From an uncultured Prevotellaceae bacterium (GTDB lineage Bacteria; Bacteroidota; Bacteroidia; Bacteroidales; Bacteroidaceae): a DNA stretch of 16,606 nt. This document shows, one piece after another, positions 6,362 through 13,517 of this stretch; position 1 is the stretch's first letter, and every line of letters begins with the position of its first letter. The notes under the pieces were generated by a model that worked only from the letters and a program-made list of their open reading frames with translations, was not told the DNA's origin and made no database searches. Location: the NCBI GenBank assembly GCA_937898415.1, contig CALDLA010000064.1, positions 1 through 16,606 of the forward strand, read 5' to 3'. A program made the position numbers and the translations under genes.

Positions 6362-8012
6362 TATCAGCAGTATCCTGCTCCTCATGGCCTGTTGGCTGTG
6401 CTGCGGCGGTGCCGCAGCCCGTCCCTATCTCCGTGATTTGAACATCCGCGTTGTGCTGAGCCCCAACGGAGACGCCCGCATCACCGAGACGCGCCAGATG
6501 AGCATCGACTCCGAGGGCACCGAGTGCTACATCGGACTGGGCAACATGGGCGGCAGCGAGGTGCGCGACCTGACGGTCAGCGACGAGACCGGCCTGACGT
6601 TTCAGAACATCGGCGAGTGGGACATCGACCGCAGCCGTTCGTGGAAGGAGGGCAAGTGCGGCATCGTCTACAAGACCGGTGGCTACGAGCTGTGCTGGGG
6701 ACTCGGCGACAGCGGCGACCGTACCTACATCACCAGCTACACCATCACCAGTCTGGTGCATGGCTACCCTGATGCCGATGCCATCCGTCATGTCTTCCTC
6801 GACGAGGGTGTCAAGCCCAAGCCGGAACACGCTATGGTCACCATCGTGGCCGAGGACGACAGCACCCGCCTGACGGCAGACAACTGCGGCATCTGGGGTT
6901 TCCGCTTCCACGGTACCATCGACTTTGTCGGCGACAGCATCGTCGCCGAGACCACCGAGGCGATGGGCAGCGGCAGCGGACTCTACATCATGGTGCGCTT
7001 CGACAAAGGAATGTTCCAGCCCACCATCCAGGAGGACGTCACCTTCGAGGAGAAACAGAACGAGGCCTTCGAAGGCAGCGACTACAATAGCGGCGGTGGT
7101 GGCGGCGGCAGCGACTGGTCAGCCGAGACCATCTTCTATCTGCTTCTCTATCTCACCGTCTTTTTCTTCGTACCTGTAGGCACCCTCCTATATAAGATGT
7201 ACACCGTCTGGCGCTTCCGTCGGCAGGTCAACAAGGATCTCCTGTGGTATCGCGATGTCCCCCTCGAGGGTAACCTTCAGGAAGCCAACAACATGCTCAA
7301 TGCCTACCGTTACATAGGCAGCAACTACAACAACCTCCTCTCGGCCGTTATCCTGAGGCTGGTTGACCTTGGAGCCATCACCATCGAGCCGCGTCCCAAC
7401 AAGAAAGGCAAGACCGTGCAGAGTTTCGTCATCCACCGCCTGAAGCACCTGACCAACCAGCCCCTGCTGGTGCAGAAGATGCTCAACATCTTCCAGATGG
7501 CCGCAGGAGACGACACCGTGCTCGAACCGTGGGAACTGAAGTCGTTTATGAAGAGCAGCAGCAATCAGTCTATCATCGACTCGTTCATCGACACCCTCCA
7601 CAGCAAGACGTCGGCCAGCCAGTATAAAAACCGCATCGACGAGGCGCGTCAGGTCTTCGGCCTGAAGAAATTCCTGCAGGAGTTCACCCTCCTCGACGAG
7701 CGTCATGTCAACGAGGTCGCCCTCTGGAAGGACTACATGATCTACGCCACCCTCTTCGGCATTGCCGACCAGGTCATCAAGGACATGAAGAAGATTAATC
7801 CCGAATACTTCAACATGGACCAGGTGGCCAATCAGATGGCCAACGACGTGACCATCCCCACCATCTACTCCACCATGCACAACAGCACGGCCCGTGCCAT
7901 CTCCAACAAGGCAGCCCGCGAGGCCCGCGCCTCAGGCCGTGGCGGCCACACGTCGTGGGGCGGCGGTGGCGGTGGCTTCTCCGGCGGCGGCTTTGGCGGC
8001 GGTGTCAGGTAG
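6342..8012 (+). CDS. DUF2207 domain-containing membrane protein
   Basis: A 556-residue protein starting, by my choice, at the ATG at 6342, because this gives a clean signal peptide (MKLLRSNISSILLLMACW, cleavage near AAA-RPY, residue 26). A longer frame from 6312 would put a charged segment ahead of it. Residues 30-245 form an extracytoplasmic beta domain typical of DUF2207 (DLNIRVVLSPNGDARITETR; VYKTGGYELCWGLGDSGDRTYITSYTI). A glycine run (SGGGGGGSDW, about 248-257) leads to a membrane helix at 264-286, followed by a basic stop-transfer region and a cytoplasmic domain (residues 300-530). The C-terminus is glycine-rich with GGGGGGFSGGGFGGG, as often found in LemA-partner proteins. The start overlaps lemA by 20 nt. 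Function unknown; an envelope role together with LemA is inferred. Confidence 0.85.
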   Translation: MKLLRSNISSILLLMACWLCCGGAAARPYLRDLNIRVVLSPNGDARITETRQMSIDSEGTECYIGLGNMGGSEVRDLTVSDETGLTFQNIGEWDIDRSRSWKEGKCGIVYKTGGYELCWGLGDSGDRTYITSYTITSLVHGYPDADAIRHVFLDEGVKPKPEHAMVTIVAEDDSTRLTADNCGIWGFRFHGTIDFVGDSIVAETTEAMGSGSGLYIMVRFDKGMFQPTIQEDVTFEEKQNEAFEGSDYNSGGGGGGSDWSAETIFYLLLYLTVFFFVPVGTLLYKMYTVWRFRRQVNKDLLWYRDVPLEGNLQEANNMLNAYRYIGSNYNNLLSAVILRLVDLGAITIEPRPNKKGKTVQSFVIHRLKHLTNQPLLVQKMLNIFQMAAGDDTVLEPWELKSFMKSSSNQSIIDSFIDTLHSKTSASQYKNRIDEARQVFGLKKFLQEFTLLDERHVNEVALWKDYMIYATLFGIADQVIKDMKKINPEYFNMDQVANQMANDVTIPTIYSTMHNSTARAISNKAAREARASGRGGHTSWGGGGGGFSGGGFGGGVR

Positions 8013-8142
8013 GCGCCGCCAAACGCTGCGTCCCTCGCCAGCACCTTTAAATGGTGAATAAATACGGTTAATTGTGTGCTCTCCGGCACAGGTACAAAGG
8101 TACAAAAAATAATCGACATTACCAAATATTTGTGTACTATTC

Positions 8143-8173
8143 TTTGGTTATTCAGAAACAATTTGTATCTTTG
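8143..8173 (+). promoter_or_regulatory. Promoter of the Rpn-family nuclease gene
   Basis: TTTG (8143-8146) and TATCTTTG (8166-8173) are separated by 19 nt. The start codon follows at 8200, giving a leader of about 20 nt. Confidence 0.6.
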
Positions 8174-8199
8174 CAGCAAAAATCTGGAAATAGGGCAAT

Positions 8200-9063
8200 A
8201 TGGCACAAAGAGAGAAATACATTAATCCGTATACCGACTTCGGCTTCAAGAAGTTGTTCGGTACTGAGATGAACAAGGACTTGCTCATCAGTTTTCTCAA
8301 TGCCCTGCTCAAAGGTCAGCGGAACATCAAGGATATCAGATACCTGCCTACGGAGCATTTTGGCATCTATGGTAATCGTCGTGCCATATTTGATGTGTAT
8401 TGCGAGGACGAGGATGGCGGAAAGTTCATCGTCGAGATGCAGAACGTGTCGCAGCAGTACTACAAAGACCGCAGCGTGTTCTACTCTACATTTCCCATTC
8501 AGGAGCAGTCCAAGGTTGGCGAGGATTGGGACTTCAATCTAAAAGATGTCTATACTGTTGGTGTGCTGAATTTTGAGTTCCACGATGGCGAGTATTCCAA
8601 GGAATGCTATCACCACGAAGTGAAGTTGATGGATACTCAGACGAAGAAGGTGTTCTTCGACAAGTTGACCTATATCTACCTCGAAATGCCGAAGTTCAAC
8701 AAGACGGAAGATGAGTTGGAGACCATGTTCGACAAGTGGCTCTTTGTGCTTCGTAACCTTTCACGTCTGTTCGAGCGTCCCAAGGCTTTGCAGGAAAAAG
8801 TGTTCACAAAACTATTCGAACAGGCAGAGATTGCCCGTTTCTCGCCTGAGGAACGTCGTGGCTATGAGGATAGTGTCAAGGTCTATCGTGACATCAACAA
8901 TGCCATCAATACGGCTAAGATGGAAGCTAAGGCGGAAGGTAGAGTGGAAGGAGAAGCCAAAGCTAATATGGATAATGCCCGTAAGATGAAGGCTAAAGGC
9001 TTTTCGGCAGAGGATATTGCCGATGTTACGGGGCTTACCATCGATGAAATTGCAGCGCTTTAA
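8200..9063 (+). CDS. Rpn family recombination-promoting nuclease / PD-(D/E)XK nuclease transposase-like protein
   Basis: A 287-residue member of the PD-(D/E)XK nuclease 'transposase' family that is widespread in Bacteroidales. The opening INPYTDFGFKKLFGTE is the family signature. The nuclease core is visible as IFDVYCEDEDGGKFIVEMQ, in which Asp65, Glu79 and Gln81 occupy the metal-binding D...ExQ positions, so the active site looks intact. The middle (residues 100-200) is the usual alpha/beta body with KLTYIYLEMPKF. The C-terminus has a charged repeat (AEGRVEGEAKAN) and a helix-turn-helix-like end (FSAEDIADVTGLTIDEIAAL). Members of this family promote RecA-independent recombination in E. coli, yet in Bacteroidetes they occur as single genes without insertion-sequence ends, and I find no terminal repeats here. 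It is monocistronic with its own promoter. Confidence 0.88.
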   Translation: MAQREKYINPYTDFGFKKLFGTEMNKDLLISFLNALLKGQRNIKDIRYLPTEHFGIYGNRRAIFDVYCEDEDGGKFIVEMQNVSQQYYKDRSVFYSTFPIQEQSKVGEDWDFNLKDVYTVGVLNFEFHDGEYSKECYHHEVKLMDTQTKKVFFDKLTYIYLEMPKFNKTEDELETMFDKWLFVLRNLSRLFERPKALQEKVFTKLFEQAEIARFSPEERRGYEDSVKVYRDINNAINTAKMEAKAEGRVEGEAKANMDNARKMKAKGFSAEDIADVTGLTIDEIAAL

Positions 9064-9187
9064 TCACAGATTTCCAACGACCTAAAACGACTCTCCCTTT
9101 TGTTTTTCGGCGGACGTCGCGGTCTTCCATGCTCATCTCGTAGAGGCTGAGGAAGAAGGTGTTTCTATCTGTACTAAAACATCGTTG

Positions 9188-9228
9188 TTGTCTTGTTAGA
9201 TGAGCAAGACAAATCTTTTTTGTTTTTC
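9188..9228 (+). terminator. Intrinsic terminator downstream of the Rpn-family gene
   Basis: TTGTCTTG (9188-9195) and CAAGACAA (9205-9212) form a perfect 8-bp stem with a 9-nt loop, followed by ATC and a T-rich tract (six Ts, G, five Ts). It lies 124 nt after the nuclease stop codon and shields the sigma operon from read-through. Confidence 0.65.
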
Positions 9229-9244
9229 TCTGTAACTTTTTCGC

Positions 9245-9271
9245 TTCCTACCTACTATAAATAGGTAGGAA
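9245..9271. promoter_or_regulatory. Perfect 27-bp inverted repeat, candidate operator of the sigma-factor operon
   Basis: TTCCTACCTA (9245-9254) and its exact reverse complement TAGGTAGGAA (9262-9271) flank the spacer CTATAAA. The repeat ends 4 nt before the -7 box (9276-9283), so it occupies the place of the -33 element, for which no TTTG is present. No T run follows, so it is not a terminator. Position and symmetry suggest binding of a dimeric regulator, or an alternative sigma determinant (inference). Confidence 0.5.
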
Positions 9272-9275
9272 TGAC

Positions 9276-9283
9276 TATATTTG
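9276..9283 (+). promoter_or_regulatory. -7 element of the sigma/anti-sigma/receptor operon promoter
   Basis: TATATTTG fits TAnnTTTG, followed by GCA as at the other promoters in the window. There is no -33 TTTG at the normal distance; the inverted repeat lies there instead. The predicted leader is about 85 nt, longer than for neighbouring genes. Confidence 0.5.
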
Positions 9284-9372
9284 CATAGTGGAACTGGTGC
9301 GGATATCTTTTTTCTGTAAAATTATAGAATTCTGGTTAGCTTTTGGATACCTTATCCTGTCTATTATAGTAG

Positions 9373-9885
9373 ATGATAGAAATAGAGATAGAACGGCTTT
9401 TCCGTCAACACTACGACCGACTGATACGGTTAGCGAGGACGATGCTCTACGACGACGAGGAATCGCGCGACGTGGTAAGCGAGGTTTTTGCTATGCTGGT
9501 AAAGACGGACATTATGCCAAAGAACATTGAGAGCTATCTGATAACGAGCGTCAAGAATCGTTGCCTAAACCTGTTGGAGCACAAGGAGGTGAGGGCAAGG
9601 TTTGAACAGGCTTACACCGCAGAGAAAACTTCCGATTCGGCTAACCAAGTGCCATTGACATACGGCGAAACAGAACCTGCCTACGCAGAGAGGTGGGAGC
9701 GACTGATGGAGTATGCCAGACGAAACATGACTGGTCAGACGCTGATGGTTTTCCAAATGCGACACCTGCAAGGTATGAAGTATCAGGAGATTTCCAACGA
9801 ACTGGGTATCAGTAAGGTGATGGTTTACAAGCACCTGACGAAAGCAATGACTACGATCAAGGAGTATAAACAGAAAAATAGATAG
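9373..9885 (+). CDS. ECF-family RNA polymerase sigma factor
   Basis: A 170-residue sigma-70 family protein with only regions 2 and 4, as in the ECF group. Region 2 spans residues 6-70 (LFRQHYDRLIRLARTML, DVVSEVFAMLV, YLITSVKNRCLNLL) and would melt the -10 region and bind the polymerase clamp. Region 4 spans 118-165, with the helix-turn-helix MKYQEISNELGISKVMVYKHLTKA recognising the -35 region. The start ATG at 9373 gives a normal family N-terminus. The stop lies 4 nt before the anti-sigma start, so both are in one operon. Adjacency to a membrane anti-sigma and an STN-domain receptor indicates activation by an outer-membrane signal. Its target promoters, including possible self-activation, cannot be read from the window. 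Confidence 0.93.
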   Translation: MIEIEIERLFRQHYDRLIRLARTMLYDDEESRDVVSEVFAMLVKTDIMPKNIESYLITSVKNRCLNLLEHKEVRARFEQAYTAEKTSDSANQVPLTYGETEPAYAERWERLMEYARRNMTGQTLMVFQMRHLQGMKYQEISNELGISKVMVYKHLTKAMTTIKEYKQKNR

Positions 9886-9889
9886 GACT

Positions 9890-10570
9890 ATGGAACTGAA
9901 CGAAAAAATCCAGATGCTGCTCGATATGCAGGAGCATCCCGAAAACTACTCTGAACAGACATTGGAGACAATGCTGAAAGAACCCGAAGTGCGCGAACTC
10001 ATGGAGGCTACAGCGCAGTTGAAGCAGGCTATGATGTGGGAAAGGCTACGGGTAGGCGAACGCAGTTCGGGAATGAACTCAAGCAAGAATACTGCAAACG
10101 TAGATGCCGAGTGGCAGCGCTTTTCAAAGACCCATTACACAGGAAGCAAGCCCCGTCGCGAATGGCTGAAGGTCGTCGCAACATTCATTGGTGTACTCTT
10201 TATCACAGGCATGGCTTTTGCTACCATCCACATCGTTCGTAACGTTGTAGAAAAAGACACAAAAAAAACTGTTCAAGAAACAGAGATTTCAGATTTTTAC
10301 CAACCTGTCATTTCGGCTGATACCATCAAGAGCGACACCATTGTCATGGCAACACCAGTTGTTTTCGACAACATTACGCTGGATAGCATTGCCAAGGACA
10401 TTACAGCCTATCATCACATCGGTATGGACTTGCGGAACGATCAGGCCAAGCAACTCCGTTTCTATTTCGTTTGGGAACGGAATGACAGTCTGCAAGAGGT
10501 AGTCGAGAAGTTGAATATGTTCGAGCATGTCAATATGGCTGTAGAGGACGGTAAACTGATTATCCGATGA
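9890..10570 (+). CDS. Short membrane anti-sigma factor with C-terminal DUF4974 domain
   Basis: A 226-residue protein likely to hold the neighbouring ECF sigma factor inactive at the inner membrane. Residues 1-90 are cytoplasmic and largely helical (MELNEKIQMLLDMQEHPENY, LKEPEVRELMEATAQLKQAM), the presumed sigma-binding part. One membrane helix lies at about 93-117 (LKVVATFIGVLFITGMAFAT). The periplasmic part ends in residues 158-226 with the DUF4974 pattern (VFDNITLDSIAKDIT ... RFYFVWERNDSLQEVVEKL ... GKLIIR), the domain found at the C-terminus of Bacteroidetes FecR-like regulators. The FecR beta domain normally placed between membrane helix and DUF4974 is absent, making it about 100 residues shorter than usual. 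It lies 4 nt after the sigma gene, and its stop overlaps the receptor start (ATGA). The anti-sigma role is inferred from architecture and context. Confidence 0.82.
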   Translation: MELNEKIQMLLDMQEHPENYSEQTLETMLKEPEVRELMEATAQLKQAMMWERLRVGERSSGMNSSKNTANVDAEWQRFSKTHYTGSKPRREWLKVVATFIGVLFITGMAFATIHIVRNVVEKDTKKTVQETEISDFYQPVISADTIKSDTIVMATPVVFDNITLDSIAKDITAYHHIGMDLRNDQAKQLRFYFVWERNDSLQEVVEKLNMFEHVNMAVEDGKLIIR

Positions 10571-13158
10571 TGAAGCACTTCATAATGACCCTTATTGCCC
10601 TGTGCTGTTTCATCAACGTCCAGGCGCAAAAGATTACGCGCAGTTACGATAATATATCTATGTCGGAGGCTCTGCGTGACCTTAACGAGCAGTCTCGAGA
10701 TTATAATATCAGTTTTCTCTACAATGAGTTAGAAGACTTCCGAGTGACCACCAACATCAAGCACAAGCCAGTCACAGACGCTATCATGCAGATCATAGGC
10801 TTCTATCCTATCCGTGTTGTAAAGCGTGGCAGCAATGAAATCTATGTGGAGTGTACCCATAAGACTGAACACCATCTGATGGGCACCATTATCGATGAGA
10901 ACCGCCAGCCCGTGCCCTACGCCAATGTTTACCTGCTTCATCCATCAGACTCAACGGTCATCGGTGGAGGCGTGAGCAACGAGGCTGGCGTTTTTGTCAT
11001 TCCTTACGAGCAACCTACCGTTCTTATCCGCATCTCATACGTGGGTTACAAGACCATCTATCGCCTATGTAATAACGAACAAGTTGGAACTATTCAAATG
11101 AAGCCCGAGACGATGACCATCAAAGGTGTTGTTGTGACAGGCGAACGCCCCAAGGTTCAATTGCAGGGCAATTCTCTCTTGATGAATGTAGAGGGCACGG
11201 TAATGGAACGAATGGGCACCGCCGAAGATGTGCTTTCCCGTGTACCGACTATTTCAAAGAAAGGAGATGTATTTGATATTTTAGGCAAAGGTGTGCCATT
11301 GATTTACCTGAACAATCGTAAGCTGACCGATTTACAGGAACTGAAGAACATCCAGTCGGACAACATCAAGAGCATTGAAGTGATCCAGAATCCCGGTGCC
11401 CGCTATGATGCATCCGTCAATGCGGTCATCATAATTCACACCAAACGCACAGCGGGCGAAGGTCTCGGTGTGGAGCTGAACTCATGGAGTCGCAAGGGGC
11501 ATGGCATTGCGAACAATGAGCGTATCAACCTGACCTATCGCATAGGAAAGTTAGAATTATTTGCGAATCTCTTTGGGGCTTACAATAAACGGTGGGAGAA
11601 AGGCGAGTTCAAACAGACCGTCTTTGCCGATACGCTGTGGGTAATTACCAACAAGCAGAAGGACAAGTATTACAATCCATTCCTTGAAGGCCGCTTCGGC
11701 TTCAATTATCAGCTTAACGAAACTAACTCTTTTGGTGGTTTCTATCAGAACACTTACGACTACGTGAAGAATTGGGGCGACTATAACGATGACCTGCAAG
11801 CCAACGGCTCCATGTATGACCGCTTACAGAACAGCAGTATCAATAGAGCCAAAGGCATACCCAAACACCAAGCAAATTTATACTACATGGGTAAGATAGG
11901 ACAGCTCAACATCGATTTAAATGCCGACTATACCTATCGTGACCAGCGCAACCGCAACCAGCAGCAGGAACTGAGCGACGAGTATGATGACCGCGACGTA
12001 AACACTTATGCCCTGACGCGCAGCCGACTGATGGCAGAGAAACTCTTCGTGACGCATCCGTTGGGAAAAGGACAGATTGAGGTTGGCGAGGAGTACACCA
12101 ATACTCGATGGAACAGCAGTTTTGAGAACACAGAGGGCTACATCGCCAACAGCAACAATGAACAGCATGAGCAATCCATCGCTCCCTTCATGGAACTTCG
12201 TCAACAAATTGGCCGCCTTCAGTTGTCTGCAGGTTTGCGCTATGAGCATGTGACGTCGGAATACTTCGTTAGTAGTGTCCGTCGTGACGACCAAAGCCGT
12301 ACCTATAATGACTTCTTTCCATCGGTTTCCTTATCAACGTCCCTTCCCCTTTCGGGGGGAGACGGAGAGGGGCTGCAACTTTCCTTCAGTTATGCCAAGC
12401 GCACTAAACGCCCATCCTACTGGCAGTTGAGTAGTGATGTGTTCTATGAGAACCGCCTGAACTTGCAGACGGGTAATCCCTATCTGAAGCCTGTTAAGTA
12501 TCATAATGCGAATGCGATGGCTATGTGGAAGTGGCTTTATCTCAACGTCAACTATAGCCATTGTATCGACCCCATCCTCTACACGGTAGAAAGCTTGGAG
12601 AGTGACAGCAAGGTGAACCTTGTGACCCACAAGAACTACGACCATGCCGATTGGATCACCATCACGCTGGGGGCACAGAAGAATGTCAAATTGGGTCACG
12701 AAGTCACATGGACGCCGCAATACAACATATCACTGATGAAGCCGTGGCTTAAAGCGGAGTTCCTGGGTGAGCAGAAGAGTTTCAGTCAGCCTATGCTGTC
12801 CCTACAATTGGGCAACATAGTCACCCTGTCTCACGACTGGTTCGTGCAGGCCGACTTCAACGTGCACACCCACGGCAACAGCGGCTCGAATGCCAATTTC
12901 GACTGTACTAACCCTATCCTATCGCTTAGTGTCAGCAAGGACTTTTGCAAACGCCGCCTTAACATCAAACTCTCAGGCAATGACCTATTCAATGGGGCCA
13001 TCAATCGCTTCACGCTCTACAGCAATCGCATGATGTTCCGTAAGATGGAGGACAACGACTCGCGCTGTGTTACCCTCTCCCTGCGCTATCGCTTCAACGT
13101 TACCCCGTCGAAGTACAAGGGTACTGGTGCCGGTAATGCCGAAAAGAACAGACTCTGA
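10567..13158 (+). CDS. STN-domain outer-membrane beta-barrel receptor (TonB-dependent-receptor-like)
   Basis: An 863-residue outer-membrane protein. Residues 1-21 are a signal peptide (ending VQAQ). Residues 27-97 form an STN (secretin/TonB short N-terminal) domain, the part of transducer receptors that signals to the anti-sigma. Residues 104-182 are a carboxypeptidase-regulatory-like beta domain (LMGTIIDENRQPVPYANVYL, ISYVGYKTI). Residues 188-295 are the plug (VVVTGERPKVQLQGNSLLMN, YLNNRKLTD, IKSIEVIQNPGARYDA). The rest is the barrel, of the outer-membrane beta-barrel class with NRPSYW-like motif KRPSYWQLS and TGNPYLKPVKYHN. No SusD-type gene follows. The barrel contains a short G-rich in-frame insert (592-602). 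The start overlaps the anti-sigma stop by 4 nt; ATG at 10570 is an equally possible start. Ligand unknown. Confidence 0.9.
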   Translation: MMKHFIMTLIALCCFINVQAQKITRSYDNISMSEALRDLNEQSRDYNISFLYNELEDFRVTTNIKHKPVTDAIMQIIGFYPIRVVKRGSNEIYVECTHKTEHHLMGTIIDENRQPVPYANVYLLHPSDSTVIGGGVSNEAGVFVIPYEQPTVLIRISYVGYKTIYRLCNNEQVGTIQMKPETMTIKGVVVTGERPKVQLQGNSLLMNVEGTVMERMGTAEDVLSRVPTISKKGDVFDILGKGVPLIYLNNRKLTDLQELKNIQSDNIKSIEVIQNPGARYDASVNAVIIIHTKRTAGEGLGVELNSWSRKGHGIANNERINLTYRIGKLELFANLFGAYNKRWEKGEFKQTVFADTLWVITNKQKDKYYNPFLEGRFGFNYQLNETNSFGGFYQNTYDYVKNWGDYNDDLQANGSMYDRLQNSSINRAKGIPKHQANLYYMGKIGQLNIDLNADYTYRDQRNRNQQQELSDEYDDRDVNTYALTRSRLMAEKLFVTHPLGKGQIEVGEEYTNTRWNSSFENTEGYIANSNNEQHEQSIAPFMELRQQIGRLQLSAGLRYEHVTSEYFVSSVRRDDQSRTYNDFFPSVSLSTSLPLSGGDGEGLQLSFSYAKRTKRPSYWQLSSDVFYENRLNLQTGNPYLKPVKYHNANAMAMWKWLYLNVNYSHCIDPILYTVESLESDSKVNLVTHKNYDHADWITITLGAQKNVKLGHEVTWTPQYNISLMKPWLKAEFLGEQKSFSQPMLSLQLGNIVTLSHDWFVQADFNVHTHGNSGSNANFDCTNPILSLSVSKDFCKRRLNIKLSGNDLFNGAINRFTLYSNRMMFRKMEDNDSRCVTLSLRYRFNVTPSKYKGTGAGNAEKNRL
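12340..12372 (+). repeat. In-frame C/G-rich palindromic insert within the receptor barrel
   Basis: This segment (CCCTTCCCC, TTTC, GGGGGG, then GACGGAGAGGGG) encodes SLPLSGGDGEG (residues 592-602) and can fold back on itself. It interrupts a barrel region that otherwise reads FFPSVSLST / LQLSFSYAKRTKRPSYW. Its base bias is unlike the flanking codons. It resembles the small C/G-rich palindromic repeats I associate with Bacteroidales genomes, but copy number cannot be tested here. Confidence 0.45.
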
Positions 13159-13165
13159 ATCCCAC

Positions 13166-13236
13166 GAGGTGTTCCTATGGCAAAAACTTTCCCTGCTTCA
13201 TCATTACAAGGAAAGAGAATGGCCATAGGACACCTC
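13166..13236. repeat. 71-bp imperfect inverted repeat just after the receptor stop codon
   Basis: The left arm (13166-13192) and right arm (13210-13236) pair as GAGGTGT/ACACCTC, then, after one bulged T, CCTATGGC/GCCATAGG, then, past an internal loop, CTTTCC/GGAAAG, with a 17-nt apical loop. It begins 8 nt after the stop codon. No T run follows on either strand, so it is not a classical terminator; a 3'-end stabilising or processing structure is possible. Confidence 0.7.
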
Positions 13237-13284
13237 TACATTGAATAAAAGAATTAATGGTTCTTGTTCTCATATTATTAACGG

Positions 13285-13446
13285 CTTATATCGACATTTA
13301 TTGCGGGAGGAATCAAAAACCTGTCCCGCCGATTCCCTAAAATTGGGCAGTATCGATAAAGCCTTACCCCACGCGGGATTCTACCCGGATAGCCAGATCA
13401 TACATTCTTTGACCTAAAGGTGCAAAGCGACATGTCGATTACTGAC
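13285..13446 (-). ncRNA. Candidate structured small RNA (minus strand), unidentified
   Basis: A promoter-like site at 13482-13451 reads leftwards into a non-coding segment whose ends are complementary: ATCGACAT near the 5' end (13439-13432) and ATGTCGAT near the 3' end (13297-13290) form a perfect 8-bp closing stem about 150 nt apart. Inside, a hairpin (CTTTG-C-ACC / GGT-CAAAG, 13427-13407), CGGG/CCCG and CCC/GGG hairpins, and alternative pairings of GCGGGA with two TCCCGC copies are visible. About 160 nt with a long closing stem and inner bubbles would be compatible with a 6S-like RNA, which exists in Bacteroidetes, but I cannot recognise a defining motif. No signatures of tmRNA, RNase P RNA or SRP RNA are present. 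No clear 3' terminator is seen. Confidence 0.4.
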
Positions 13447-13450
13447 GCTG

Positions 13451-13482
13451 CAAAGATAGGCATAATTTCTGAAAAATGCAAG
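13451..13482 (-). promoter_or_regulatory. Minus-strand promoter facing the candidate small RNA
   Basis: On the minus strand TATCTTTG (13458-13451) fits TAnnTTTG and is followed by GCAGC. CTTG (13482-13479) lies 20 nt upstream as a partial -33 element. No minus-strand coding frame lies downstream, so an RNA gene is the simplest explanation. Confidence 0.5.
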
Positions 13483-13517
13483 AAAAATGCTTAGTTTTTA
13501 TTAGTTTTTCTCTAAAT

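Larger units (their letters stand above)
9064..9372. other. 309-bp gap between the nuclease gene and the sigma-factor operon
   Basis: It contains, in order: a stretch (9064-9175) with an open minus-strand frame that reads like a gene fragment (see findings), an intrinsic terminator (9188-9228), a perfect 27-bp inverted repeat (9245-9271), a -7-type promoter box (9276-9283) and a leader of about 85 nt. The leader contains a small hairpin (GGATA/TATCC, 9345-9357) 15 nt before the sigma-factor start. No complete gene is visible. Confidence 0.6.

Noticed and set aside
7188..7880. 230-codon minus-strand open frame inside the DUF2207 gene
   Set aside because: Shadow of a GC-rich coding region in the usual antisense frame; the plus-strand gene has signal peptide, membrane helix and family features.
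7995..8020. GC-rich hairpin (GGCGGCG/CGCCGCC) at the end of the DUF2207 gene
   Set aside because: The stem results from glycine codons and the loop is 12 nt; no T run follows, so it is not supported as a terminator.
8200..9063. Nuclease gene as part of an insertion sequence
   Set aside because: No terminal inverted repeats or target duplications were found around it, and it has an ordinary host-type promoter.
9067..9801. 13-nt identity (AGATTTCCAACGA) between the gap after the nuclease gene and the sigma gene
   Set aside because: Too short and without flanking similarity; chance match is likely.
13303..13336. Double pseudoknot from GCGGGA/TCCCGC and GGAATC/GATTCC
   Set aside because: The two pairings cannot form together, since a connecting loop of 0-1 nt would have to span a 12-bp helix; they are listed as alternative pairings instead.
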